From Chrysoporthe austroafricana (taxonomy: Eukaryota; Ascomycota; Sordariomycetes; Diaporthales; Cryphonectriaceae): a stretch of DNA of 64,000 bases. A program made the translations under genes and the position numbers. Shown here piece by piece: positions 10,891 through 21,881 of the stretch; within the stretch, counting starts at the first letter, position 1, and every line of letters begins with the position of its first letter. Location of the stretch: positions 4,582,383-4,646,382 of the forward strand of contig JYIP02000004.1 in NCBI GenBank assembly GCA_001051155.2, in the 5' to 3' direction. The notes below the pieces were generated by a model. That model did no database searches and was not told the origin of the DNA. It was given only the letters and a program-made list of their open reading frames with translations.

Positions 10891-13800
10891 CTAATCCAAC
10901 ACTCTTCCCGCAACAGCCGCCTGACTCTTATCCTTCGTCGTCGTCTTTCTGAGCGCCTTGCCCGCTTGAATCTCACCTAGGAATCCAGCCGGTCTGCCTC
11001 CTGCAGCTAGTGGGGCGGCTGGCAAATCGCCCGGCGCTGGGCCTGGAGGCGGTGGAGGCGGTCCCATTCCGGGCATCGGCGGGGGTGGCGGCGGCGGGCC
11101 CGGGGGAACGTTTGCGGGCGATGCCGCGGGCATCGGCGGAGGCGGGGGAGGAGCAGCTGGAGAGCCAGCCGGCATTGGTGGTGGTGGAGGAGGCGCGGGA
11201 GGCGCACCGCTCTCCGGCATAGGTGGTGGGGGCGGTGGAGCGGCCGGTGCAGCAGAATCGGTGGTCTCGAAAGCTGGAGCAGGGGCTGGCGGGGGTGGAG
11301 GAGCGATGGGTGAGCTCTGCGCTGGAGAGCCGGCGGACTTTTCACCCATGGAGGACAAGGGGCGAGGTGGTGCCATTGTGCCGAACAGGATGGACGCGAG
11401 TGCAGCTGCGCTGCCACCGCCGGGCCGGTCATCATCGTCAGAGTCCTCATCGTCCTTCTCATTGTCACTTCCCCAGTCATCGCTATCGGCACGCTTGCGA
11501 ATGAAGGGCTTGGAAGGCCCAGCTGGTTCACCAACAGCCGGAGCGGGAGCAGACTTGGCCTCTTGCTGCATGCGCAAGAAGGGGTTGGTAGACTCGGCAG
11601 GTGGAGGAGGAGCGGCAGCAGCAGGCGCATCGGCTGGAGGAGCGGGTGGTGGTGCAGCCGGAGACGAGTCGGAGGTCTGGGACATCATCCTGAAGAATGG
11701 ATTGCGGCTCTCCGTAGTCTCTCCAGGCGGGCTGACAACAGTTGCAGGCAGCGGTGGGGCAGCAGGAGCAGCTGGCGGCTCAGTCTTGGGCTCCAAGTCC
11801 TGGCTGGCGACCGTGGGAGTCGAGGCTTGAGGCGTAATTTGCTGTGGACCCTCATCATCATCAGACGAGTCCTCGTCATTCATGGCCTCAAGCTGGCGCT
11901 GAAGCTCCTCTTCGCGCTTGCGAGCAGCCTCAATCTCGGCACGTCGTGCAGCGAGCTGAGACTCCTTCTCCTTAGCCTCAGCGAGCGCAGCCTTCTTCTT
12001 GCGCTTCTCTTCTTCCTTCTTGAGCTTGCCCTGTCGGACTTGCTCCTCGAGCGCTTTGAGGCGTGCATCGGCAGCCTCACGCTCCCGAGCAAGCTCATCC
12101 TCTTGCGCGTTCGCTTGTTGCCTACTACGATTAGCATCAGCTCTCAAGGTCAGGTTAGGGTAGACATACTCAAGCTCGAGTCTGTCCCTCTCTTCCTGCG
12201 CCCGTTCCTGCTCGAGACGCTCTTCCTCAGCTCTCTTGGCAGCGGCATCCTCTTCTGCACGTCGGGCAGCACCGTCGTCGGCCTTCGGTGCAGCCTTTCT
12301 GCTTGGTGGCGCAGGCGGTGGCTTTCTGCCGTCGGACTTCGGAGACGTAACTGGCGCAGGGACGCCCATTTCTTGGTCAATGCGAGCCTGGCGCTCTGCG
12401 TCACGACGCGCGTCCTCTTCCTCAGCGGCGCGAAGCTTCGCGGCTCGCTCAGCACGCTCGCGCTCCATGCGCTGGGCAGGGGTCTCGCCAGGCTTGCTTG
12501 GGGCTTTAATACCAAGAGCAGCAAGTCGCTCCGCCATGCGTTGCTCCGCCTGCTGTCGGATGAACGCAGCACGCTCTTCCGGAGTTTTGTACGCGCCGTA
12601 CGTGCTTGCACCAGTTGGCGTGGCAGTACGAGACGTGGTTGGGCTATCGACATGAGCCGGAGCTGCAGGTTCAGCTGTACGAACAGGCTCACTGGCAGCA
12701 GGGGCGGCTCTGCTGCGATCCTGATTGCGGACACGCGTAGCTCGGCTCTCGCGTTGGAGATCGAAGATGAAGTCTCGCACCTCGTCCTCAACTCCAAGAG
12801 CATCTTCCCACCTGCGCTTCTCATGCTCGCTCGTGGAGTCCTTTCCGCCCTCCTTGAGAGCATCCTCGATGCCCTTGGAGAAGTCCCGGACACTCTCCTC
12901 TACGTCACGGACCATACGCTCATTGTTCTCCTTCTCAGTCCTGATCTTCAGATTTTCTTCCTCCAGGCGTTTAGGTGCGTCACTATCATCATCAGTCGTG
13001 TCAATCTTCTTGCCCGTGAGTGCAGCTGTGCGTTGTTGCATCATGGCCTTAGCCCGAGCTTTGAGTCGATCAGACTCGGTGACGGTGCCGCCTGGACCAG
13101 TGCCCACGATCGCACTGGCGCTGCCCGGGTGAGCCTTGGCGTCCTTCAGGCGGAACAGCTCCAGACGAGCATCTGCGATGGCCTTCTCGGTCTTTCTGAC
13201 CTGCGACGCAAGCTCGGGGATCTTGTCGGTCAAATTTTGAAGCTGGCGCTTGAGAGAGCGTCGCTCAGCGTCCGAGTCACCGCCAATGAGCTGAGCATCA
13301 GGATGGGCATCAATATCCTCCTGGATTCTACGAATCCGGCGGTAGAGTTCCTCGGCCTCGCGACGATCTCTACGATCAAGAATATCGTCTTCTTCATGAT
13401 TCTTCTCGTCCTTGAAGTCCATAGCATCGAGCATGACCTGCTTCTCCCGGATCTTCTTGCGCAGCTGGTCCAGAGTCATCTCTTCATTAGAACCCACAGA
13501 TGCAGGCGAGTCCGGACGAGGAGATGAAGCGCCCCCGATCCTGCGACGAGCACTGGATCTGTAGCCAACGGAATCGTCATTGTTCTTGAAGACAGTCGCA
13601 TCCTTGCGGCCACCGAGACCGCCACCAGCACCACCGCGGAAAGAGTGATTCTTCAGATAGCTGACACCAGTCTTCTGAGGGAGCAAGGCAGCGCCGGAAT
13701 TCTTTCGGAACTCAGATTCATCATTCAGCATACTCTTCATATGGTTGATGGACTGGTTGAAGTTCCTTGTCGATGGCGGCACCAGCTCGGGAGGCAGCTG

Positions 13801-15438
13801 GTTGGGGATGGGATACCCATTCAGCTTGCGGTAGATCAAGTGCATAGCGACCGCAAATTCATCCAGGTTCAGCCTGCCTTTGTTACCACTGTCGGACAGG
13901 GTCCAAATCCGCTCTAGATCAGGCTTATCAAGGCCGCTCTGACCCATGATCTCAATAGCTTGGTCACCTCCAATAAAACCCTTGTGGAGACCGTCCCACG
14001 CCCGGAACAGCTGGTCATATCTCGTCTTCTCATCTTTGGTGATAGCCCACGGAATAACTGCGTTGCCTTGCAGCCCGGCGGTGGTATAGTTGCCCTGCTC
14101 GCGACCTTGTTGAGGCATCATTTGAGCTTGTAGAGCGTCGATATTAGGCAGGCCAGAAGCCGGAGTGTTCACAAGACCCCATTGACCGGGCATTCCAGTC
14201 GGCTGCGCGTTCAGAGGTGCCGCCATGCCGCCAGACCCAAAGCCTGTGGGCATTGGAGGCATTGGCGGTCTCGGCCCGTTGTAACCCGTAGCCTGAGGAG
14301 CCCCAGGAAACCCAGTTTGCTGCGGCTGTGGACCCTGAGACTGGCCCATGAATCCGGTCTGCTGGGCAGGGAAGCCCGTCATCTGGTTCTGCAATAGCTG
14401 AGAGTTGGACGGTTGAGGCTGTGGTGCCTGGATCGTGGGTGCGGCGGAAGTGTTCGCGGCTTCCTCGGCTGTGTTGAAGTTGATAATGTCGACCATACTA
14501 GAGACCTCATTCTTGATCACTTCAGGCAGCTGGTTGGGTATCGTTCGCCCGGTCATCTTCAGGTTGCAAAGGTACATGGCCAGCGCAAACTCGGGAAAGT
14601 GTAGCTGTCCGGATCGTGTAGTGTCTGCGAGTTGCCTTTACGCGCACAGTCAGCTCTTATCTTCTCCTTTAAACGTTCCTGCTCCGACCACAACGTACCA
14701 TATATTTGACAGCGAGTCTCCGTCCAGCCTCGACCTCAGCAGCAGGTCTCTTGCCTTCTCGCCCGACATGGTCGTCCCATTTTCTCCCACGGCCTGCCTG
14801 AACAGAGTCTCGAATTTGGACTGGTCCGCCGCTGTGATAAAGCTCAACCGGATGTTTGGGATCTTGTTCTGCTTGGGCGCCGGAGCGCTGCTGGCAGCAG
14901 GAGCCGCAGTGCTTCCCGTCCGGAACGACGCAGCCATCTGGCTGAAGCCGGTCGGCTGGGGCTTCATAGGCGCCGGCGCCGGCTGGACAGCGGTCTGCTG
15001 CTGCTGGGATGGTGTTAGGCCGGCATTGAAACCGGTCGGCTGCGGCGGCTGCTGCTGCTGCTGCTGGTTGAACTGGCTCTGGAACTGCTGGGGGATGGCA
15101 GGGACAGGCGGAGGCGCGCCAGTCTGGAATGGCTGCTGCTGGGGCGCACCGGTCTGGAAGGGCTGCTGTTGAGGAGCAGGCTGGCCCGGAAAGCCGGTGA
15201 ACTGAGGCTGGAGCTGGGGCGCCTGAGCCTGCGGCTGCTGAAGGCCCGGATATCCGGTGTACTGCTGCTGGAGAGGAGGCGCTTGACCGAAGCCTGTGGG
15301 CTGGGGAGCGAAGGGGCTCGGCTGCTGCTGCTGCTGCTGGCCGGGCTGGCCGGGCTGGCCGAACGAGCTCCCAAACTGCTGCTGGCCAGGCCGGAAGCTA
15401 TTGCCGCCGCCCAGGAAGGAGTTCGACTGGGAATACAT
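10891..15438 (-). CDS. PAN1: Actin cytoskeleton-regulatory complex protein PAN1 (Eps15-like endocytic scaffold)
   Basis: Three exons: 15438-14699, 14635-12170 and 12121-10891, giving 1478 residues. Intron 1 (GTACGT, branch GCTGAC, acceptor TAAAG) lies inside the first EH domain and joins LSNIW to [16 protein letters not shown]. Intron 2 is only 48 nt, a multiple of three without stops, so it could be retained; it is called from GTATGT, branch TGCTAAT and acceptor TAG, and restores [14 protein letters not shown]. The N-terminus [20 protein letters not shown] and many QPTGF repeats are typical. A second EH domain follows ([15 protein letters not shown] to [15 protein letters not shown]), then a long E/R/K coiled coil. 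The C-terminus is proline-rich and ends with a WH2-like motif, [16 protein letters not shown]1 links cargo adaptors to Arp2/3-driven actin assembly in clathrin-mediated endocytosis. The reading frame continues after the stop (separate entry). Confidence 0.95.
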
Positions 15439-16363
15439 CTTGACGCCGGTGGCGGTAGTGGTGGTGGTCGTCGTCGATACGCCGAGGGCGTCGAAGGGAG
15501 AGAGGGTTCGTGATGGCCCCCCAGGGGTATGAGGGACGTGGTTGGACTAGTAAGTGGTGGTGGGTGGTCCAAGTGGTCGGTTGGTGGACCTGGCGTAATT
15601 AACACTCTCGAAATAACGAAAAGAATACTGGCATCGAATGCACGAGAAATGACTGAGAGGGCAAGCAAGAAGGCGCTCTACGAGGGCTGCCTGTCGGCAA
15701 GGAAATCACAAGCACCATGCGGCCGAGAAGCTCTGAAGGAGACAACGTCGTGGAAATGAGGTAGGTCCAAGTTATGATGAGCAAGGCAGCATGGCGTCGG
15801 AAGAGTAGCGAGGTCGTATTGCGTCGACTCTTGCCCAGTTTGGTTTAGCCCTGCCTCTCATCTGTAACTCCCAAGTTCGAGCGCCGCTGCCCAAGGCTCA
15901 GACCAGCCCCACCGAAAGCAGGAGGCTCTAGGTCGATCATTGGAATTCATGCGTCTGTCTCTACCTTTCAAATGCCTTTCCTCAGCTGTCATTGTCGCTT
16001 CAATTGCTTTCGGCGCTTGTCAACTATGAGAATCATTTCGTGTCCATCATCTACAAGTATACTCGTCTATACCGGTGCCTGCCTAGGGAACACCTCAAAA
16101 TGCTCTCGCAAACCGTCTCTCCAAGATGCCATCAGAAAATGGTATTTTACATGCGCGTCAAAGACCGAGGCTCCAACGCATAATCTTCCCAGACAGTCGC
16201 CCCTCTGGCGCTGCTGCTTTCAAGTGCTGCCGTGCTCGCAGGGTGGCACACACCGCTGGGTATCCCCGCCCTCCTCTTCCTCAATATCGGAGTTGCCAGT
16301 AGCCTGGATCAGCTTGTGACTAGATCTAACGGTGTATCCCTAATCATTCTCATCTGCCCATGT
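15439..16363. other. PAN1 upstream region and methyltransferase 3' flank
   Basis: About 0.9 kb between the PAN1 start and the stop of the next minus-strand gene. It should hold the PAN1 promoter and the 3'UTR of the methyltransferase. The open frames seen here have no recognisable domain. Confidence 0.4.
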
Positions 16364-18178
16364 CTACTGAGTAGGGATAGAGGGGAACAGGGATGCATTG
16401 GCCTCCTGCCAGGCCTTCAGGTCGAACTTGGCAGTGGACAGCGCACCGGAAAGGCCAAAGTGGTTCTGGATGCCCTCGACACGGTGAGTTGAGTTGAGGT
16501 TCTTGACCAGGGTGATCTGGTAGCAGGTAGCGCTACCTTGGCGAGAGATGATGGTAGAGTAGCCAAGGAAGTACTCCCAGATCTGTTTCAAACGTCAGCG
16601 AGCTAAGTCCATTGGTACGATGTGCATGTGGGAAGGACATACGCGGAACCATCTCTTGCCATACTTGGCCACGACCTTGTCCTGGTTGGCCATCCAGTTT
16701 CTGTACCACCTCCAGATAGTAGCCGAGTAGTGCACACCAATGGTGTCCATGTGCTTGACCTCGAAGCCAGCGCCCTCAAGCTTGTCGACGAACCATCCCA
16801 GAGGGGTAGAGGCATCGGCACCGGGGAAGATGTACTTGTTCATGAACAGACCCCAGACGAGATCCTCGTACTGCCAAGGCTTGCGAAGACCAGCGATCTG
16901 GAGGAAGAAGACACCATCGTCGTCCAGCATATCGTAGACCTGGGTCAGAAACTTGTGGAAGTGACGGACACCGACGTGCTCAGCCATCTCGAGACAAGTG
17001 ATCTTGTTGTAGCCGCCTTGGGGGATCGGAATATCTCTGTAGTCCATGCACAGAATCTTGCTCTGCTCCTCAGGGACACCGACCTTCCGGAGGGCATTGT
17101 TACCCCAGGCAGTTTGGTTGCGACCAAGAGTGACACCAGTGGCCTTCGCTCCGTAGTTGACGCTGGCGAAGCGGGCAAGGGTGCCCCAGCCACAGCCGAT
17201 GTCCAGGAGCTTCTCGCCCGGCTTGAGGCCGATCTTCTCGCACACAATGGCCAGCTTGTTGTCCTGGAGCTCCTCGAGGGACTCCTCCTTGTTGATGTCG
17301 GCGATGATGCCGGAGGTGTAGATCATGCGCGGGCCGAGGAACCAGGCGTAGAAGTCATCACCGCGGTCGTAGTGGTCACGTACTTGCTCCTCATCTGTTG
17401 CAATGGACTGTTAGCATCGGGTACGCGACACGTACGAACTCTGACTAGACCTACCCTGGGATCTGGTGTGCATAATGGCCTCCGGGATGAAGCCAAAGAA
17501 GAAGTGCTTGATCAGACCGATGGTGAAGCGGAAGCTGGCCCAGTCATGCCTGTACTCCATGACCTCGAGGCAGTCGCCGTTGAAGTCGACGTCGCCGTCA
17601 AAGTACATCTCGTGGAAGGTTTCCATGGGGATCTTGTTCTTGCCATGGTACTTGGCCTTGTCCTCAGGCTTCTTGAAGGTGAGGTAGTGCTCGACAGGGC
17701 GCCCGGGAAACTTAGCCTTCTCATTCTTGCGCGGGCTGATGGCAGAGACGACTAGCCAGAAGCCGGCGACGAGGGGGGCCGACGTCAAGAGGGCAAAGAA
17801 GATCGTGGTCTTGATACCACCGCCAACCTTCCAGGCCAGCCAGTAGGGAGGCAGGATAAGGACGAGGCCTAGGGCGATGAGGGAGAAGCTCTCGCTACCG
17901 GGGCCATCAGCTGGTAGGGGGGCATTCTTGATGGCGGGGTACTAGATGGGAGCAGCGTCAGCAACAGAGTTCCATGGTCAGAGACAGTAGCGGCTGCGGC
18001 GCTGTGACCTGAAGCTCGAGCTGTAGACGGCAATGAGGTGCGAGACTGGGGCGGTCCATACCGAGGTGGTTCGCACGCCGCACTCTTCGAACTTCTCGAA
18101 GGAAGGGGTGGGAGCCTTGGGAGTCTCGATAAACTCGAACTCGGACTCGCTGCCGTTGGTGCTCTGAGGCTTCGACAT
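16364..18178 (-). CDS. Sphingolipid C9-methyltransferase
   Basis: Four exons: 18178-18062, 17941-17455, 17394-16643 and 16582-16364, giving 524 residues. Donors are GTATGG, GTAGGT and GTATGT, and the acceptors end in CTAG, ACAG and ACAG with TGCTGACG, TGCTAACA and GCTGACG branch sites. Two hydrophobic segments at about residues 53-75 and 80-105 anchor the protein, probably in the ER or Golgi. The catalytic domain is of the cyclopropane-fatty-acid-synthase type. Its SAM-binding motif LLDIGCGWGTLARFA lies near residue 263, and MAEHVGVRHFHKF and FPGADASTPLGWF follow. The enzyme adds the C9 methyl group to the sphingoid base of fungal glucosylceramide, a lipid needed for hyphal growth and virulence in several moulds. 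It is divergent from the dehydratase at 19094, another lipid enzyme, but that one belongs to a different compartment and pathway. Confidence 0.93.
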
Positions 18179-19093
18179 CTTGGCGACGGTGTTGTCTCGA
18201 AGCTGTCAAGGGGCCAAGTTACGTGAGGGGGGAGAAAGAGGTACACGGAGCGGGAGGAGAGAGGGGGAGAAAAAAAAAAGGTAGAGCTCTGACCGCTGCT
18301 TGGAGGATGCCGCCCAGCACGCCTGTGTCAGCCAGATATGCCGGGAACACTTCCAAGCTTAGAAAAGTGGGAGGTGAGCTGTCCATGGATGCTGAGTAGT
18401 GGGCGGCAGCGGGCGGCAGTGGGCGGGTGGGCGCTGGAGGGGAGCTCTGGGGGAACCCTGGCAACGCCTGGGGACCTCAGCTGAATTGGGCCGGGTGATT
18501 GGCCGTAGCTGCCCCTAGCCCCTGTATGGCGGGGTTCTGCGACGCCCGCCGCGCTCCTGTGAGACCTAGTTCATTGTTTGGACGTACGCAGAAACCGAGG
18601 CATATAGATCGTGTTGGATCCGAGCATGAAATACGCGCGACCTGGTCCGGGCAGAGGATCACTGGCGCAATTTCCGTTGACTATATATGACTCCAGTAAC
18701 GGCTTGTGGGCTTGTCCAGCACTTCCCATTGCTATCTTGGTACGCGCAGGACCCCATACGGTCACCCAGGACAGATCCTCTCTCGCTGGACATGTAGTGG
18801 GGGCTGGGACCGCGTAGTATGATCACCAGCCTCCGTGGAGTATATTGCGCGCAAGGTTGGGTATAGAGGACCGACAAGACTGACTGACCCTTGGATGCAA
18901 GAGTTAGAGATAGAATAAATCAGACAAATCAATGTCCACACCAAAGAGTATTTCATCGTCATTCAGGTCTGGTCAGCTTTAGGGGATGCGGCTTCTCGAG
19001 CTACGGGAGTTGACATCATTGCAATTACTTCTCAGCTCAAACCATAAGCCAAACTCTCCTCGCTAGACACACACAACCACCCACGATGTCAAG
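18179..19093. promoter_or_regulatory. Divergent promoter region between two lipid-enzyme genes
   Basis: 915 bp separate the methyltransferase (-) and dehydratase (+) starts. There is a short poly-A run near 18271-18280 and G-rich sequence near 18405-18440. No defined regulator site can be named. Short open frames here are shadows. Confidence 0.4.
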
Positions 19094-19097
19094 ATGA
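19086..19097 (+). promoter_or_regulatory. Three-codon uORF whose stop overlaps the main start
   Basis: ATG TCA AGA TGA lies just before the dehydratase. The stop TGA (19095-19097) overlaps the main ATG (19094-19096) as ATGA. Such a minimal start-stop overlap favours termination followed by reinitiation or leaky scanning. It could throttle translation of the main frame. Whether the transcript begins upstream of it is not known. Confidence 0.5.
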
Positions 19098-20251
19098 GAC
19101 CGCTCCCCCCACTGTGCGCAACATGGCGCCACGTATCATCCAGGAGGTTAATCACCACAAAACCCGCCACCTTCGCCAACATCAAGTACGAGCTCATGAG
19201 CCGCGCCCCCAGGATCCACCCTGACTACCTCACACCCACCCACGCCAACCTGCTCTCCGTTGCCTTGGGAGACCCCGTTGGGCACTCTCTCACCGACGGT
19301 TCATATCCTCCCCCCTTCCTCTCCCAGGGCTACCATCTCGTCTACTTCCCGCCTGCACATCCCACCGCCTCCCTCCTCCCCGATGGGACGGACGAAGACC
19401 ACTCCCCGGGCCAGCCCTTCACCCGCCGCGTCTGGGCGGGCGGCAGCGTGACGTTCAACAGGGGGTGGGAGAAAGAGCTGGTCCTCGACGGGGGCGCGGC
19501 CGTGTGTCACGAGGCGATCGAGGATGTCAGGATCAAGGGCATCCCGCCGGGCCCGGATGCAGAGACTGGCAGGGTGCCAGGGGCAGGCGAGAAGGTCCTC
19601 GTGGACATTGTGCGGCAGTACGGACGGATGCCGGCAACACACGCGATGCCTGACGGGGGCCAGGGCGCGGGGTGGGTGATGGCAGCGCCGGCGATCGAGG
19701 AGAGAAGGACGCTGTGCTTCATGACGCCCAAAACGGCGGATGAGGCCAGGAGAGATGTCGAGGAGCCTCACAGGAGGGCGATACGAGGTCAGACCATGTC
19801 CCGTCCCTCCACCATTCCCTCATGAAGGCCAGGGGCTCTCTCCTAGGTGAAGCCAGACTAACGCCGCCCAGCGCCTCCCTATGAGCCAACATACACTCTC
19901 ACCCTCACGCCCCCACCCGCGCTGCTCTTCCGCTTCAGCGCGCTCACGTTCAACGCTCACGCCATCCACCTCGACCGTCAGCACTGTCGGGAAATTGAAG
20001 GCTACCGGACCCTGCTCGTCCACGGGCCGCTCCTCCTGACACTCATGTTTGCCGCCCTCCGGAGAGCGGTAGAGTCTCACACCCAAGAGCCGCTCCGCGT
20101 CGAGACCCTCGACTACCGGAACTTGGCGCCCGTGTATGTCAATGAGGAGATGAGGGTCTGCGTAAAGGAGGGCAAGGGGCGGAATTGGGATGTCTGGATT
20201 GTTGGGCCGACGGGCGGCTTGTGTGTGAAGGCAACGGCGGTTCTTGGGTGA
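19094..20251 (+). CDS. Mitochondrial 3-hydroxyacyl-thioester dehydratase type 2 (HTD2-like)
   Basis: Two exons, 19094-19787 and 19872-20251, with an 84-nt intron (donor GTCAGA, branch GACTAAC, acceptor CCCAG). The junction reads HRRAIRAPPYEPTYTLTLTP. The predicted protein has 357 residues. The N-terminus MRPLPPLCATWRHVSSRR is arginine-rich without acids, which fits a mitochondrial presequence. The C-terminal half carries the hot-dog fold motif YRTLLVHGPLLLTLM and ends with a V-W-I-V-G-P strand. Htd2 proteins dehydrate 3-hydroxyacyl-ACP in mitochondrial type-II fatty acid synthesis, which supplies octanoate for lipoic acid; related proteins are annotated as mesaconyl-C4-CoA hydratase. The donor GTCAGA is weak, so the exact exon 1 end should be treated with some care, though the frame is preserved. 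Confidence 0.8.
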
Positions 20252-20613
20252 GTTCTGCGAGCTGCTCAGTCTACTAGACTGTGATAGACAAAAATCATCA
20301 CATGTGCATCAGTAGACTATTCCACCTGAATTAGTGGTGGGTCATAATCTCGAAGGTAGATATTAGAGATTTCAAGTAGCCATTTTAGCAATTTGAGACC
20401 GCTATTTGAGTCTCTATGTACATTAAAGAGAATGTTGGAAATTCTCAGGCTATTTCTTGACGTGATCCGCGCCTTTCTGCAGATCAGGCCGATTCCTCGA
20501 TGCACCTTAACACCGTTGATATGCCTCATAGTCAGAAGACCACCTAGTCTTATAAATCAATGTACTCGAACAACAACAATATGGCCAGACAAGCCAGTGG
20601 CACGTCTCCCACC
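20252..20613. other. AT-richer spacer between two convergent genes
   Basis: About 360 bp between the dehydratase and the glycosyltransferase-like gene. Roughly 20280-20540 is visibly richer in A and T than the flanking genes. It probably holds both 3'UTRs. I see no gene; the frames on each strand have no family resemblance. Confidence 0.4.
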
Positions 20614-21881
20614 TCACCACCTCGAAAATGCACCACAAGCATCCCAGCTCCTCCACCCGCTCGCCCAATGCCACTCCGTCAGCCTGTCGAGTAACGTCTG
20701 GTCCAGGTCCCGGTTCGTCTTCGTAAAGACCGTCTCGTAGGGATGCACGTTCGTGCCAAAGTACTTGTCCTTGTACATCAGGTCCGCATGATCCTCGGGG
20801 CTACACACCGTGCTGTAGTTGGCGATCCCATGGAAGGCGCTCATCATGAGGTCGACCTTGTGCCCGGCTTCCAGCATGACCCGCGTCGCGCCCAGCTCGG
20901 CGTGCACGGCGCGGCTCAGGTCCGGGTAGCACTCGGCGAGCCCGACGGGCGCGAGCCAGTCTGCGAAGTCGTCGACGGTGGAGTTGGGCCCAGGCGGCGG
21001 CGGGTTGATGAGCAGCTCCATGCCGACGAAGTCCGTCGCCCAGACGTCGGCCTGGACGTGGAAGAAGGGCCAGCAGTTGGCCGTCAGGCCCACCAGCTTG
21101 GTGTCGAAGGTGACGCGCTGCACGAACAGGTCAGACCAGCAGGCGCCCTGGCCCCAGTGCGGCAGGAACGGGCCCCGGACGCTCGAGTTGAGCATGATGA
21201 AGCGCTTGTACCGCCGCCAGAGCGGTATGCGCCCCGCGCCCCAGCCCGCCTGCGTCCACTGCTCCCTGCTGCGCAGCACCTCGCCGTACGCGCCCAGGTC
21301 GAAGCATGTGGCCGGCCGCAGCACGGTGCGGATATTGGAGGCGCCCTCGGGGATCTGGAACGAGGCGACGGTCTCATTGTCGACGCCGTTCATGATGAAG
21401 ATGAAGTCGGCCGCGGAGTGCAGGCCGTGGTGTAGGAAGTATTTCAGGTTTTCGCGCGCGTCCGGCGTGTCGGAGAAGGCGTACAGGATGAGGGTGCGCC
21501 ATGGGTCGTCGGCGGGCGGCGAGAGGGGGCCATCGAGGGGGCGGCCGGAGGGGTTGAGCTGGCCTTCGGTGATGTATGGGTTGGCGGGCTTCGTGGGTTT
21601 CGCCAGGTGCGCTGGTGCTACCACGGCCGGGTCGAGCTCTAATATGTCTGGGGCTTCCTCGCTCGTCGCGGCGTGCGTCTGGGAAGGGAGAATGGTGAGC
21701 CTGAGGCCTGCAGAACCAACGCCCGGCCAAGGGCGGGTGCTAAATGAGACATTCGTGCACTTACAGGAGTGGCCGTAAGAGAGTCCGTCCTCGTGTACAG
21801 GGCGAGGAACCAGGCGACCATCACCAGCACGGCGACGATGACGACCGTTTGCCTGGCCGGGGCTTTTGCGCCTAGAGCCAT
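20614..21881 (-). CDS. Type II membrane protein, glycosyltransferase-like
   Basis: Two exons, 21881-21765 and 21678-20614 (393 residues), joined across an 86-nt intron (GTAAGT donor, CCCAG acceptor). Residues about 12-29 (VVIVAVLVMVAWFLALYT) form one membrane helix preceded by K/R, giving a signal anchor with the bulk of the protein in the lumen. The body contains LILYAFSDTPDARENLKYFL, DFIFIMNGVDNE, RPATCFDLGAYGEVL, YKRFIMLNSSVRGPFLPHW and LVGLTANCWPFFHVQ. These blocks occur in an uncharacterised fungal family that resembles glycosyltransferases working in the Golgi; the D-L-G and N-S-S-V-R-G-P segments would be the sugar-nucleotide region. The substrate cannot be named. The call of a glycosyltransferase is inference from pattern memory, while the topology and gene structure are seen directly. 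Confidence 0.7.

Noticed and set aside
11563..13527. 654-codon open frame on the + strand opposite PAN1
   Set aside because: It is the antisense shadow of the PAN1 coiled-coil and Pro-rich exons; leucine-rich by complementarity, without a domain.
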